Assembly: GCA_004010935.1 (NCBI GenBank) | Contig: CP026511.1 | Coordinates: 3,534,001-3,598,000 of the forward strand | DNA: 64,000 nucleotides | DNA from: Pseudomonadaceae bacterium SI-3 | Lineage (GTDB): Bacteria; Pseudomonadota; Gammaproteobacteria; Pseudomonadales; Pseudomonadaceae | Reading direction: 5' to 3' | In this document: in pieces, positions 18,882-28,304 of the stretch | How positions within the stretch are numbered: position 1 is the stretch's first letter | Layout of the letters: each line of letters starts with the position of its first letter | The notes under the pieces: model-generated | The model's database searches: none | The model's input: the letters and a program-made list of their open reading frames with translations, nothing else | What the model was told of the DNA's origin: nothing | Made by a program: the position numbers and the translations under genes

Positions 18882-19463
18882 CACTGCCTGAAACGGCTGG
18901 CTACTATAACAGCGCCAACGCTTCGATGATCGGCTGCCCGAATCACCGTAGACAGCGCGGCATCAAGCGCAATGTTAACCGCTGACTGCTTGCGGCTGGC
19001 CAGGCGTCGCGCAAGGTGGTCAGAACTTCCTGTGCAGCCGCAATGCGGCTACGACAAGACGCCAAAATGGACGCTGCTCAGGGTTTGGCCAGGCTCACCG
19101 TAGTTTCCTAGACGCTTGATGATCCGACGCACTAAGCCGTAGCAAACGACGCTTCGCATGCACCGTTCCGGCTCGGCGGAGCCAAGCGCAGCGTTAGAAC
19201 GCCGCCAGGGCGCTGAACAGCTTCCGTAACTGTCCAGCTGGTCAGCTTTTTGCATCTGATGCGGTAATCCTTGAGACCAACAGACTAAGCGGCATAAGCG
19301 TAGGAGCGGGCTCATCCAACCCGCCCCCAACAAAGCCATTCTCGCTTCGCCGACTCCACGCCTGTCGCCCCAGGCAGCAAGAACTGTCTGCCCGAGCCAC
19401 ACTCAAGGCGTATTCAAACCTGCCATTTGGCGTTGAATGTGGTCATCCAAGGTCTGTCCATCG
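18882..19463. other. Intergenic region without a supported gene
   Basis: About 580 bases between the deoxyribosyltransferase side and the xdhA promoter. An open frame on the minus strand (19049-19402) has no recognisable features and a composition rich in Arg, Cys and Gly, like translated intergenic DNA. A short palindrome GGCTCGGCGGAGCC lies at about 19173. The region may be a decayed remnant. I see no RNA gene. Confidence 0.4.
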
Positions 19464-19469
19464 GACGCA

Positions 19470-19485
19470 TTGACTTTTGAGTCAG
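19470..19485. promoter_or_regulatory. RutR-like operator 1 upstream of xdhA
   Basis: TTGACTTTTGAGTCAG fits TTGACY-N4-RGTCAG and resembles the E. coli RutR consensus TTGACCA-N2-TGGTCAA. It is about 80 bases before the xdhA start, and its first base is 23 bases before that of a second copy (about two DNA turns). Confidence 0.5.
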
Positions 19486-19492
19486 TAATTTC

Positions 19493-19508
19493 TTGACCGA
19501 AAAGTCAG
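19493..19508. promoter_or_regulatory. RutR-like operator 2 upstream of xdhA
   Basis: TTGACCGAAAAGTCAG differs by one base from the copy before the NCS2 permease (TTGACCGAAAGGTCAG on the minus strand at 31219-31234). It lies 56-71 bases before the xdhA start and may overlap the promoter. Confidence 0.6.
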
Positions 19509-19563
19509 ATAACGATAATTTCCACCGCCAGAGCCCAGAACAAAAATGCCCCGGAGGCCCGCC

Positions 19564-21003
19564 TTGATCCAGTTTCTTCTCAATCGAGAACTGCGCCGTG
19601 AGCAGACACTCGATCCGAATACCACCGTGCTGGAATACCTGCGTGAACACCGCGGCAAGCCCGGCACCAAAGAAGGTTGCGCATCCGGCGATTGCGGTGC
19701 CTGTACCGTCGTAGTCGGAGAGCTGGACGGAGAAAAGCTGCGCTACCGCACGCTCAATTCCTGTCTGACCTTCGTCTCCGCGCTGCACGGCAAGCAACTC
19801 ATCACCGTGGAAGACCTCAAGCATCAAGGCCAACTACACAGCGTTCAGCAGGCGATGGTCGATTGCCACGGCTCGCAGTGCGGTTTCTGCACGCCCGGAT
19901 TTGTCATGAGCCTGTTCGCCCTGCAGAAGTCGGCGGACGGTTACGACAAGGCGGACACCCATGAAGCGTTAGCCGGCAACCTCTGCCGTTGCACCGGCTA
20001 CCGTCCGATTCTCGAAGCTGCCGAGCAGGCGTGTTGCGGCAAGCAGCCGGACCAGTTCGATGCCCGTGAAGCCGAGACGATCGCCCAGCTCAAAGCCATC
20101 GAGCCGCGCGAAACCGCCGAGCTGAACAGCGGCGACAAGCGCTGCCTGTCGCCATTGACGGTAGGCGACCTGGCGGAGATCTACGGCGCCAACCCCGAAG
20201 CCCGCCTGCTCGCTGGCGGCACCGATCTGGCGCTGGAAGTCACCCAGTTCCACCGCGAACTGCCGGTGATGATCTACGTCGGGCATATCGCCGAGATGAA
20301 GAAGGTCGAAGTGACAGACACCAGCATCGAGATCGGTGCAGCCACACCGCTGACCGACTGCTATGAAGTGCTGGCGAAGGAATACCCGGACTTCGGCGAA
20401 CTGCTGCATCGCTTCGCCTCGCTGCAGATCCGCAACCAGGGCACCCTGGGCGGCAACATCGGTAACGCCTCCCCCATCGGCGACTCGCCGCCGCTACTGA
20501 TCGCGCTGGGTGCGCAGGTAGTGCTGCGCAAGGGTGCCAACAGCCGCATTCTGCTGCTGCAGGACTACTTCATCGATTACAAGGTCACCGCACGTGAACA
20601 GGGCGAGTTCATCGAAAAGATCATCGTGCCGCGCGCCCAGCCGAACCGGGTGTTCCGCGCCTATAAGGTCTCTAAGCGCCTGGACGATGATATCTCTGCC
20701 GTCTGCGCAGCTTTCGATCTGAAACTTGAAGGTGGCCTCATCGATGACGCCCGCATTGCGTTCGGCGGCATGGCTGCCATTCCAAAGCGCGCAGTTGCCT
20801 GTGAACGCGCCCTGATCGGCGCGCCGTTCAATACAGACACCATCGAACGGGCCTGCGAAGCCTTGAGCCAGGATTTCACACCGCTGACCGACTTCCGCGC
20901 CAGCCGCGAGTACCGCCTGCTGGTCGCGCAGAACCTGCTGCGCAAATGCTTCCACGAACAACAAGCGCCGGCGTACGAGACGAGGGTCACTTCCTATGCA
21001 TAA
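19564..21003 (+). CDS. xdhA: Xanthine dehydrogenase small subunit (2x[2Fe-2S], FAD)
   Basis: A 479-residue subunit. I choose TTG at 19564 because GGAGG sits about seven bases before it and the product then begins MIQFLLN; the ATG at 19546 would place that GGAGG inside the gene. The N-terminal [2Fe-2S] cluster uses [11 protein letters not shown] and NSCLTF. The second cluster uses QCGFCTPGF and [10 protein letters not shown]. The FAD domain begins at [12 protein letters not shown] and contains [22 protein letters not shown]. With XdhB it oxidises hypoxanthine and xanthine to urate, passing electrons to NAD. It overlaps xdhB by eight bases. Two RutR-like boxes precede it. Confidence 0.95.
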   Translation: MIQFLLNRELRREQTLDPNTTVLEYLREHRGKPGTKEGCASGDCGACTVVVGELDGEKLRYRTLNSCLTFVSALHGKQLITVEDLKHQGQLHSVQQAMVDCHGSQCGFCTPGFVMSLFALQKSADGYDKADTHEALAGNLCRCTGYRPILEAAEQACCGKQPDQFDAREAETIAQLKAIEPRETAELNSGDKRCLSPLTVGDLAEIYGANPEARLLAGGTDLALEVTQFHRELPVMIYVGHIAEMKKVEVTDTSIEIGAATPLTDCYEVLAKEYPDFGELLHRFASLQIRNQGTLGGNIGNASPIGDSPPLLIALGAQVVLRKGANSRILLLQDYFIDYKVTAREQGEFIEKIIVPRAQPNRVFRAYKVSKRLDDDISAVCAAFDLKLEGGLIDDARIAFGGMAAIPKRAVACERALIGAPFNTDTIERACEALSQDFTPLTDFRASREYRLLVAQNLLRKCFHEQQAPAYETRVTSYA

Positions 21004-23386
21004 GCCAACCAAAACTCAGGAAGAAATCGCAGCCCTGTTCACACAGGACCTGGTCACCGGCGTGGGCCGCAGCGTCAAGCATGACAGCGCGCCCAAGCAC
21101 GTCACCGGCGAAGCGGTATATGTCGATGACCGTCTGGGGTTTCCCAACCAGCTGCATGTGTACGCCCGCATGAGCGACCGTGCCCATGCCCGTATCATCA
21201 GCATCGATACCAGCCCTTGCTATAGCTTGCCGGGCGTCGCTATCGCGATCAGCGCCAAGGATGTGCCTGGCCAGCTGGACATCGGCGCCGTCCTGCCCGG
21301 TGATCCGCTACTCGCTGACGACAAGGTCGAATACGTCGGCCAGCCGGTCATCGCCGTTGCCGCTGACAGCCTGGAAACCGCCCGTAAGGCCGCCATGGCC
21401 GCCATCATCGAATACGAAGATCTGGAACCGGTGATCGACGTGGTCGATGCCTTGCGCAAGAAGCACTTCGTGCTCGACAGCCATACCCACAAGCGCGGCG
21501 ACTCCAGCGCGGCACTGGCCACCGCGCCGCGCCGACTGCAAGGCAGCCTTCACATCGGCGGGCAGGAACACTTCTACCTGGAAACCCAGGTGTCCTCGGT
21601 GATGCCCACCGAAGACGGCGGCATGATCGTCTACACCTCGACGCAAAACCCAACCGAAGTGCAGAAGCTGGTCGCTGAAGTGCTCGGCGTCTCGATGAAC
21701 AAGATCGTCATCGACATGCGTCGCATGGGCGGCGGGTTCGGCGGCAAGGAAACCCAGGCAGCCGGCCCGGCGTGCATGTGCGCGGTGATCGCGCACCTCA
21801 CCGGCCGCCCGACCAAGATGCGTCTGCCACGCATGGAAGACATGACCATGACCGGCAAGCGCCACCCCTTCTACGTCGAATACGACGTCGGCTTCGATGA
21901 CGATGGCCTGCTGCACGGCATCGAGATCGACCTGGCCGGCAACTGCGGTTACTCACCGGACCTGTCCGGTTCCATCGTCGACCGCGCCATGTTCCACTCC
22001 GACAACGCCTATTACCTGGGCGATGCCACCATCAATGGCCATCGCTGCAAGACCAACCTGGCTTCGAACACCGCCTACCGCGGCTTTGGCGGCCCGCAAG
22101 GCATGGTCGCCATCGAGGAGATCATGGACGCGGTGGCCCGCGAGCTGGGCAAGGACCCGCTGGATGTGCGCAAGCGCAACTACTACGGCAAGACCGAGCG
22201 CAACGTCACGCCCTACTACCAGACCGTCGAGCACAACATGCTCGAGGAGATGACGGCCGAGCTTGAAGCCAGCAGCGACTATGCACGCCGCCGCGAGGAA
22301 ATCCGCGCGTTCAACGCCAAGAGCCCGATCCTGAAGAAAGGCCTAGCACTGACCCCGGTGAAGTTCGGCATCAGCTTTACCGCCAGCTTCCTCAATCAGG
22401 GCGGCGCGCTGGTGCACGTTTACACCGATGGCAGCATCCACCTAAACCACGGCGGCACCGAGATGGGCCAAGGCCTGAACACCAAAGTCGCGCAGGTGGT
22501 GGCCGAAGTGTTCCAGGTCGACATCGACCGCATCCAGATCACCGCGACCAATACCGACAAGGTGCCGAACACCTCACCGACCGCCGCTTCCAGTGGCACC
22601 GACCTCAACGGCAAGGCGGCGCAAAATGCTGCGCAAACCATCAAGCAGCGCCTGATCGAATTTGCCGCGCGGCATTTCAAGGTCACTGAGGAAGATGTTG
22701 AGTTCAAGAACGGCCAAGTGCGCATTCGCGACGAGTACCTGTCGTTTGACGAGCTAATTCAGCAGGCCTATTTCGGGCAGGTGTCGCTGTCGTCCACCGG
22801 TTTCTACCGCACACCGAAGATCTACTACGACCGCAGCCTGGCGCGCGGCCGGCCGTTCTACTACTTCGCCTACGGCGCGGCGTGCTCCGAGGTGATCGTC
22901 GACACCCTGACCGGCGAGTACAAGATGCTTCGCAGCGACATCCTGCATGACGTGGGCGCCTCGCTGAATCCAGCCATCGACATCGGCCAGGTCGAAGGCG
23001 GCTTCGTCCAGGGCATGGGCTGGCTGACCATGGAAGAGCTGGTCTGGAACGACAAGGGCAAGCTGATGACCAGCGGCCCGGCCAGCTACAAGGTGCCGGC
23101 CGTGGCGGACATGCCGCTGGATCTGCGGGTCAAGCTGGTGGAGAACCGCAAGAACCCCGAGGACACGGTGTTCCATTCCAAAGCTGTCGGCGAGCCGCCG
23201 TTCATGCTCGGGATTTCGGTCTGGTGTGCGATCAAAGACGCCGTGGCGAGCCTGGCTGATTACAAGGTTCAGCCGAAAATCGACGCACCGGCCACCCCCG
23301 AGCGGGTGCTATGGGGCGTGGAGCAGATGCGTAAGTTGAAGCGGGCTGCTGCGGCCATTCCGGCAACCGAAACCACGCCAGCCTGA
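20996..23386 (+). CDS. xdhB: Xanthine dehydrogenase large (molybdopterin) subunit
   Basis: A 796-residue molybdenum subunit. [34 protein letters not shown] and the catalytic-Glu stretch [11 protein letters not shown] near the C terminus are the molybdopterin and active-site motifs of the xanthine oxidase family. It carries the site where xanthine is hydroxylated to urate. The start overlaps the end of xdhA, so the two subunits are coupled. Paired hairpins lie in the 145 bases before xdhC. Confidence 0.95.
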   Translation: MHKPTKTQEEIAALFTQDLVTGVGRSVKHDSAPKHVTGEAVYVDDRLGFPNQLHVYARMSDRAHARIISIDTSPCYSLPGVAIAISAKDVPGQLDIGAVLPGDPLLADDKVEYVGQPVIAVAADSLETARKAAMAAIIEYEDLEPVIDVVDALRKKHFVLDSHTHKRGDSSAALATAPRRLQGSLHIGGQEHFYLETQVSSVMPTEDGGMIVYTSTQNPTEVQKLVAEVLGVSMNKIVIDMRRMGGGFGGKETQAAGPACMCAVIAHLTGRPTKMRLPRMEDMTMTGKRHPFYVEYDVGFDDDGLLHGIEIDLAGNCGYSPDLSGSIVDRAMFHSDNAYYLGDATINGHRCKTNLASNTAYRGFGGPQGMVAIEEIMDAVARELGKDPLDVRKRNYYGKTERNVTPYYQTVEHNMLEEMTAELEASSDYARRREEIRAFNAKSPILKKGLALTPVKFGISFTASFLNQGGALVHVYTDGSIHLNHGGTEMGQGLNTKVAQVVAEVFQVDIDRIQITATNTDKVPNTSPTAASSGTDLNGKAAQNAAQTIKQRLIEFAARHFKVTEEDVEFKNGQVRIRDEYLSFDELIQQAYFGQVSLSSTGFYRTPKIYYDRSLARGRPFYYFAYGAACSEVIVDTLTGEYKMLRSDILHDVGASLNPAIDIGQVEGGFVQGMGWLTMEELVWNDKGKLMTSGPASYKVPAVADMPLDLRVKLVENRKNPEDTVFHSKAVGEPPFMLGISVWCAIKDAVASLADYKVQPKIDAPATPERVLWGVEQMRKLKRAAAAIPATETTPA

Positions 23387-23394
23387 AACTCAAT

Positions 23395-23518
23395 GGTGGG
23401 CTGAAGCCCACCCTACGAGCTACACCGGCCTGACGTAGGGTGGACAACGCTTTGCTTGTCCACCATCGACACAACTTGATCGTTTTGGTGGAAGCCATTT
23501 CGCGGTCTTCCACCCTAC
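23395..23518. repeat. REP-like hairpin cluster between xdhB and xdhC
   Basis: Three hairpins: GGTGGGCTGAAGCCCACC with CCCTAC at 23395-23416; GTAGGGTGGACAA paired with TTGTCCACC at 23435-23464; and GGTGGAAG paired with CTTCCACC plus CTAC at 23487-23518. The GTAGGG / CCCTAC borders match the other dispersed copies in this window. Confidence 0.75.
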
Positions 23519-23531
23519 GAGGGACATAAAC

Positions 23532-24380
23532 ATGAGCAACACGGCCTGGATCGACGCGCTCGCCGACCTGCAACAAAGAGGCGAACCCTGCGTGCTGGTG
23601 ACTATCATCGAGGAGCGCGGCTCGACGCCGCGCAATGCCGGCTCGAAGATGGTCGTCAGCCGCGAGCGGCTGTACGACACCATCGGCGGCGGCCATCTGG
23701 AATACAAGGCGCAGCAGATTGCCCGGGAGATGCTGGAGAACCGCAGCCGCGACACCCGTCTCGAACGCTTCTCCCTCGGTGCTAGCCTGGGCCAATGCTG
23801 CGGCGGCGCCACGGTACTGCTGTTCGAGCCCATGGGTCAGCCGCAGGCGCATATCGCCGTCTTTGGCGCCGGCCATGTCGGTCGTGCCCTTGTGCAGTTG
23901 CTCGCCAGCCTGCCGTGCAAGGTGCGCTGGATCGATTCGCGGAAAAGCGAATTTCCGGCCCAGATTCCTGCCGGGGTGGAAAAGGTCGTCAATGACGACG
24001 TGGTCGACGAGGTGGAAAACATGCCCGCCGGCAGTTATTTCATCGTCATGACCCACAACCATCAGCTCGACCTGGAACTGACCGCGGCCATCCTCGAACG
24101 CAACGATTTCACCTACTACGGGCTGATTGGCTCGAAGAGCAAGCGCGCCAGGTTTGAGCACCGTCTGCGCGACCGTGGCTTTCAGCCGGAAAGGGTGCAG
24201 CGCATGCGCTGCCCGATGGGTATTGCCGAAGTGAAGGGCAAATTGCCGGTGGAGATCGCCGTATCCATCGCCGGCGAGGTGATCGCCATCTACAACGCCA
24301 ACTTCGGTAAAAAAACCGCGGATGGCGAAAAACCGGTGCCCATGCTGGTTCCGGCCTCGCGGCGTTCGCAAATGGGTTGA
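23532..24380 (+). CDS. xdhC: Xanthine dehydrogenase accessory protein (molybdenum cofactor sulfuration/insertion)
   Basis: A 282-residue protein of the XdhC/CoxI family. The N-terminal domain has EERGSTPRNAGSKMVVS and GGGHLEYKA. The C-terminal Rossmann domain begins HIAVFGAGHVGRALVQLLASL and contains YYGLIGSKSKRARFEHRL. XdhC binds molybdopterin, promotes its sulfuration and delivers it to XdhB. It follows xdhAB on the same strand after the hairpin cluster, which may allow lower expression than the enzyme subunits. Confidence 0.94.
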   Translation: MSNTAWIDALADLQQRGEPCVLVTIIEERGSTPRNAGSKMVVSRERLYDTIGGGHLEYKAQQIAREMLENRSRDTRLERFSLGASLGQCCGGATVLLFEPMGQPQAHIAVFGAGHVGRALVQLLASLPCKVRWIDSRKSEFPAQIPAGVEKVVNDDVVDEVENMPAGSYFIVMTHNHQLDLELTAAILERNDFTYYGLIGSKSKRARFEHRLRDRGFQPERVQRMRCPMGIAEVKGKLPVEIAVSIAGEVIAIYNANFGKKTADGEKPVPMLVPASRRSQMG

Positions 24381-24545
24381 TGCCCAAGGCATCACAGCTC
24401 GTAGCGTAAGAGTGCGATTGCTCACGAATGAACTCAACGCGACAGGATCGCCAGCAAGCTGGCTCCTACGAATAGAACCCAAGCCTCTGGAATCACCCGT
24501 TGGTTCCGGGCCGGAACACTTACACCACGATTTTTGAGAACCACC

Positions 24546-25850
24546 ATGTCCCAAACCAAAGCCTACCGTGCCGCCCTGCTCCACTGCCTCGCCGATCCGC
24601 GCGAGGTGGGCATAGAGCAGTCCCATGAGTATTTTGAAGACGGCTTGCTGGTCGTCGAGGACGGCAAGATCGTCCAGGTGGGTAACGCGGCCGAACTGCT
24701 GCCGACTCTGTCCGCCGGCACTGGAGTCGTCGAATACCCCGACGCGCTGATCACCCCAGGCTTTATCGATACCCATATCCACTACCCGCAGGTTGGGGTA
24801 ATCGGCTCCTATGGCGCGCAACTGCTGGATTGGCTGGAAACCTACACCTTCCCCAACGAAGGGCGCTTCAGCGACATGGCCCACGCACGCGAGCAAGCCG
24901 ATCTGTTCCTCGGCGAGTTGCTGCGCAACGGCACCACCACGGCGCTGGTGTTCGGTACGGTGCACAAGCAATCGGTGGACGCCTTCTTCGAAGCAGCCGA
25001 AAAGCTCAACCTGCGCATGATCGCCGGCAAGGTATTGATGGACCGCAACGCGCCGGACTTCCTCACCGACACGGCCGAGTCCGGCTACGCCGACAGCAAG
25101 GAACTGATTGAGCGCTGGCACGGCAAAGGCCGTTTGCACTACGCCGTCACCCCGCGCTTCGCACCGACCAGCACACCCGAGCAACTGACCCTGGCCGGCA
25201 AGCTGTTCGCCGAATTCCCCGACCTCTACATGCACACTCATATCTCCGAGAACAAGCAGGAGGTCGAATGGGTCAAGGAGCTGTTCCCCGAGCGCAAGGG
25301 TTATCTGGACGTCTACGACCACCACGGCCTGATCGGCGCGCGCTCAGTATTCGCCCACGGCATCCACCTGTGCGATGACGAATGCAAGCGCCTCGGCGAG
25401 ACCGGTTCGGCAGTCGCCTTCTGCCCCACCTCTAACCTGTTCCTCGGCAGCGGTCTGTTCGACCTGGCCAAGCTGGAAGGTCACGGCGTACGCGTGGGCC
25501 TGGGTACGGATGTCGGCGGCGGCACCAGCTTCTCGCAGCTGCAAAGCCTCAATGAGGCCTACAAGGTACTGCAGCTGCAGGGTCAGAAGCTGGATGCGTT
25601 CAAGGCGCTGTACCTGGCGACCCTCGGCGGCGCGCGCGCGCTCTATCTGGACGACAAGATCGGCAACCTGCAACCGGGCAAGGACGCCGACTTCGTCGTA
25701 CTGGACTACAAGGCCACTCCGCTGATCAGCTACCGCCTGAGCCAGGCGACTACGCTGCAGGAAAAACTCTTCGCCCTGATGATTCTGGGTGATGACCGCG
25801 CGGTGAAGGAAACCTATGCGGCAGGGGTTTCGGTGCACCGGAAAGCGTAA
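24546..25850 (+). CDS. guaD: Guanine deaminase
   Basis: A 434-residue amidohydrolase. The ATG at 24546 gives MSQTKAYRAALLHCLADPREVG, matching the family start; an ATG four codons earlier is possible. Zinc-site motifs are TPGFIDTHIHYPQ, HTHISENKQEVEW, FAHGIHL and GLGTDVGGGTSFS, with FCPTSNLFLGSGLFD diagnostic for guanine deaminase. It converts guanine to xanthine and ammonia, feeding XdhAB upstream. In relatives the GntR gene follows directly; here an insertion sequence and a zinc ABC importer intervene. Confidence 0.94.
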   Translation: MSQTKAYRAALLHCLADPREVGIEQSHEYFEDGLLVVEDGKIVQVGNAAELLPTLSAGTGVVEYPDALITPGFIDTHIHYPQVGVIGSYGAQLLDWLETYTFPNEGRFSDMAHAREQADLFLGELLRNGTTTALVFGTVHKQSVDAFFEAAEKLNLRMIAGKVLMDRNAPDFLTDTAESGYADSKELIERWHGKGRLHYAVTPRFAPTSTPEQLTLAGKLFAEFPDLYMHTHISENKQEVEWVKELFPERKGYLDVYDHHGLIGARSVFAHGIHLCDDECKRLGETGSAVAFCPTSNLFLGSGLFDLAKLEGHGVRVGLGTDVGGGTSFSQLQSLNEAYKVLQLQGQKLDAFKALYLATLGGARALYLDDKIGNLQPGKDADFVVLDYKATPLISYRLSQATTLQEKLFALMILGDDRAVKETYAAGVSVHRKA

Positions 25851-25994
25851 GCCGAATACCGCTGTGCAAATGGGTTTCGATGCCGCGAGTATTGAGACAC
25901 GCGAAACAGGTTGGCTAAAGCGGAGCGCCGCCCGGCCCACCTTACGCAGCCCCACAAGTGAAGACCGCGTAACGCACCGCGGGCTTCGTCCACT

Positions 25995-26059
25995 GTAGGG
26001 TGGGCTTCAGCCCACCGCGACGGGGCCGCCAACGATTGGTGGGCTAAAGCCCACCCTAC
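25995..26059. repeat. REP-like hairpin pair after guaD
   Basis: A GTAGGGTGGGCT / AGCCCACC hairpin at 25995-26016 faces GGTGGGCT / AGCCCACCCTAC at 26038-26059. It is the same inverted doublet as at 33573-33637 and 37068-37129. Confidence 0.8.
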
Positions 26060-26133
26060 TTCATGGCAACGGAACGCCGCCGGTCCACCCTATGCCTGTA
26101 CTGGCATGCAGCTCGTAGATACCGTCTTCCCCA

Positions 26134-27105
26134 TTACCGAGCAAGGGCCAGTTGAGGGTCGAAACGCTGGCCCGATTTAAGTACCCCATAGGCGATGTGC
26201 AGCAGCTTGCGCATCGCTGCACAGACGATTTGTTTTCCGGATTTTCCTTTTGCACTCAGACGCTCGCGTAGAGCACTAATGGCCGGGTTGTGTGTGAGCG
26301 AGCAGACCGCCGGCATGTAGAGCCCAGCCCTCAAGCGAGACGATCCTGTGCGGGATATGCGCGTCTGGCCTTTGTAGGAGCCAGACTCCTGAAGGCGGGG
26401 GTTCAGCCCGGCATAAGCGGTTATCGCGCGTGAGCTGGCGAAGCGTAACGGATCGCCCAGCTCAGCCAGCAACAGGGCTGCGGAACGCTCGCCGATGCCA
26501 TCAATGCTGGTCAGCAGGTCGCGTTTGTTGCGCAGGTCCGGGTCATCATCGATGTGGTCTCGGATCGCACGGAGCGTCTCTCCGATCTGCCGCTCGACAT
26601 GGTGCAGCACTGAGTAGATTGAAGCCTGCACACTAGCGTCGGCCAGATCCAGGCGGTTGCGTTCCATTTGTTGGATCTCCTGCAGATCCTCCAAGCGCCG
26701 CACTAATGCTTTCAAGCGCCGGACGGCGGGAGGCTCAGGCTGCCAGGCCCGCAGATCGCTCTGGTGCCGCTCGCCATACTCAGCGATGAGTTTGGCGTCG
26801 ACTTTGTCGGTCTTTACGCGCTGGAGCTGGCTTCGGGCGTAATAGGCGACCTGTGCAGGATTGAGCACGCAGACCTGATAGCCTTTATCGTGAAACCAGG
26901 TCGCGAGCGCTTCATGGTAAGCGCCGGTCGCTTCCATCACGATCCAGGCTTGGGCATTGGCGTGCTTGAGCAGCCACTGCTGGAGCGCTTCGAAACCGGC
27001 CACCTCGTTTGGCAATTTGGCCTTGGTGCGGTACTTGCCATTGGGTTGCTGGGTGGCGATGTCGAACGTGCGTTTGGCGATATCGATGCCGATGACGCTG
27101 GGCAT
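26134..27105 (-). CDS. IS110-family transposase (bridge-RNA-guided recombinase type)
   Basis: A 323-residue transposase. The RuvC-like DEDD residues are D8 (GIDIAK), E58 (VMEATGAYHEAL), D100 and D103 (KTDKVDAKL). The C-terminal transposase_20 domain has LTSIDGIGERSAALLLAELGD and AYAGLNPRLQESGSYKG..ISRTGSSRLR, with the serine used for strand cleavage. The frame is intact, so the element may be active. IS110 enzymes use an RNA from the element's non-coding end to pair target with donor. It sits between guaD and the zinc importer. Confidence 0.95.
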   Translation of the reverse strand: MPSVIGIDIAKRTFDIATQQPNGKYRTKAKLPNEVAGFEALQQWLLKHANAQAWIVMEATGAYHEALATWFHDKGYQVCVLNPAQVAYYARSQLQRVKTDKVDAKLIAEYGERHQSDLRAWQPEPPAVRRLKALVRRLEDLQEIQQMERNRLDLADASVQASIYSVLHHVERQIGETLRAIRDHIDDDPDLRNKRDLLTSIDGIGERSAALLLAELGDPLRFASSRAITAYAGLNPRLQESGSYKGQTRISRTGSSRLRAGLYMPAVCSLTHNPAISALRERLSAKGKSGKQIVCAAMRKLLHIAYGVLKSGQRFDPQLALAR

Positions 27106-27260
27106 AAGAACTCCTCCTGCTGGTTCAGAAAGATCAACACTTCACTCAGCTCTACCTTGCTGATGCGAGCTCTCGCCGGAGGCGGGCTCTGGATACCGTT
27201 CGAGCTGTAAGAGTGAGTATGGAAGGCCGCAGCGCTATCTACGTCGCAGGCTCAAAGCCT
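27106..27260 (-). ncRNA. Candidate IS110 bridge RNA region
   Basis: The 155 bases between the transposase start and the inferred left end hold no gene. In IS110-group elements (not IS1111) this 5' non-coding end is where the bridge RNA is encoded. I did not fold it or identify its target- and donor-binding loops, so the call rests on position and family only. Confidence 0.4.
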
Positions 27261-27341
27261 AAGGGTGGATACGGCTTTCTGACCTTCCCCCGATGATCAG
27301 TCGGGAACTATCACCCCAACATAGCGTGGTAGTCGAGATAC

Positions 27342-27369
27342 AAGGGTGGATGTCGCTTTCACATCCACC
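27342..27369. repeat. Diverged REP-like hairpin downstream of the zinc importer
   Basis: GGTGGATGT and ACATCCACC form a 9-bp stem around CGCTTTC, preceded by AAG. It resembles the second hairpin of the 23395-23518 cluster and lies just past the end of the importer operon. Confidence 0.6.
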
Positions 27370-27421
27370 ACCAAGTTGCGCCACGCTCAATGGACGCGTG
27401 ACCGGTGAAGCGCGATCCGCC

Positions 27422-28294
27422 CTACGGCTTCAATGCGGCCATCAAGGTGTCCAGATTGTGCTCGAACATCCCGAGATAGGTACTGGCCGGCCCCTCACTG
27501 GCCAGTGCATCCGAATACAGCGTGCCGCCGACCGTAGCGCCGGCCTCGTCGGCGATCTGCTGGATCAATCGCGGGTCCCGGATGTTCTCGACGAATACGG
27601 CCCGCACGCCTTCGCTGCGTATCTGCCGAATCAAGGCCGCCACTTCAGCTGCCGAAGGCTCGTCATGGGTGGACAACCCCTGCGGTGCGATGAATTCCAA
27701 CTGCCAGGCCTGCCCAAGATAACCGAATGCATCATGGCTGGTCACTACCTTGCGCTGGCTTGCGGGTAAACCGGCAATCTGGGCATCCGCTTTCTTGAGC
27801 AACGCATGCAGGCGGGTCAGGTAAGCATCGCGGCGTTCGTTGTAAACATCGAGATTGGCAGGGTCCAACTCGCCGAGTGCCTTGGCGATATTGCGTACGT
27901 ATATCTCGGCATTGGTCAGGCTCTGCCAGGCATGCGGATCCGGCACTCGTTCACCGTCTTCCTCCAGCATCAACGGAACCACGCCCGCACTGGCATCGAT
28001 GCGCTTGCCTGTGGGCTCGCTGCTCTTCAGCAATCGCTCCAGCCAGGGCTCGAATCCCAGCCCGTTGGCGATGATCAGGTCAGCACGCAGCAGCGCTCTC
28101 GCATCGTCCGGGCTGGGCTCGTAGAGGTGCGCATCCGCATCGGCGCCAACCAGATTGATGACCTCGATATGGTCACCACCCACTTCGCGGGTCAGATCCG
28201 CCAGGATGCTGAAGCTCGTCACCACGTTCAGTTTGTCAGCCGCGTGCAGCGAGAATGGGAGCCACAGGGCCAGCGCAAAAAGCAGGTAACGCAT
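27422..28294 (-). CDS. Metal (zinc-type) ABC importer substrate-binding protein, ZnuA-like
   Basis: A 290-residue periplasmic protein of the cluster A-I metal-binding family. The ATG at 28294 has GAGGTG before it and opens a signal peptide ending LHA. Likely metal ligands lie in DADAHLYEPSPDDA, DPHAWQS and TSHDAFGYLG, with an acidic ligand in TLYSDAL. The His-rich loop of classical ZnuA is missing: the insert is only EEDGERVPDPHAW. Zinc is favoured by the Zur-like box upstream of the operon; manganese or iron cannot be excluded. It is the third gene of the operon ATPase - permease - binding protein. Confidence 0.85.
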   Translation of the reverse strand: MRYLLFALALWLPFSLHAADKLNVVTSFSILADLTREVGGDHIEVINLVGADADAHLYEPSPDDARALLRADLIIANGLGFEPWLERLLKSSEPTGKRIDASAGVVPLMLEEDGERVPDPHAWQSLTNAEIYVRNIAKALGELDPANLDVYNERRDAYLTRLHALLKKADAQIAGLPASQRKVVTSHDAFGYLGQAWQLEFIAPQGLSTHDEPSAAEVAALIRQIRSEGVRAVFVENIRDPRLIQQIADEAGATVGGTLYSDALASEGPASTYLGMFEHNLDTLMAALKP

Positions 28295-28304
28295 GATCAA
28301 CACC

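Larger units (their letters stand above)
26098..27260 (-). mobile_element. IS110-family insertion sequence (inferred ends)
   Basis: The transposase gene fills most of the element. I infer the ends from GCCT repeated at 26094-26097 and 27257-27260. Removing one copy with the intervening DNA restores CCACCCT, a short loop and AAGGGTGG, a REP-like hairpin. That gives about 1.16 kb with 155 bases of non-coding DNA upstream of the transposase and 36 downstream. Lack of terminal inverted repeats is normal for IS110. The transposase is certain; the exact ends are inference. Confidence 0.7.

Noticed and set aside
19129..19207. Integron attC-like stretch (CACTAAG ... GGCTCGGCGGAGCC ... GCGTTAGAAC)
   Set aside because: Chromosomal integrons occur in P. 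stutzeri, but the outer core sites do not match RYYYAAC / GTTRRRY and no integrase or cassette genes are present.
19049..19402. A 117-codon minus-strand frame in the gap before xdhA
   Set aside because: No domain, no ribosome binding site, and amino-acid make-up like translated intergenic DNA.
23232..25325. A very long open frame on the minus strand (697 codons) opposite xdhC and guaD
   Set aside because: It lies opposite two well-supported enzymes, has no recognisable domain, and reflects the high-GC codon bias of the plus-strand genes.
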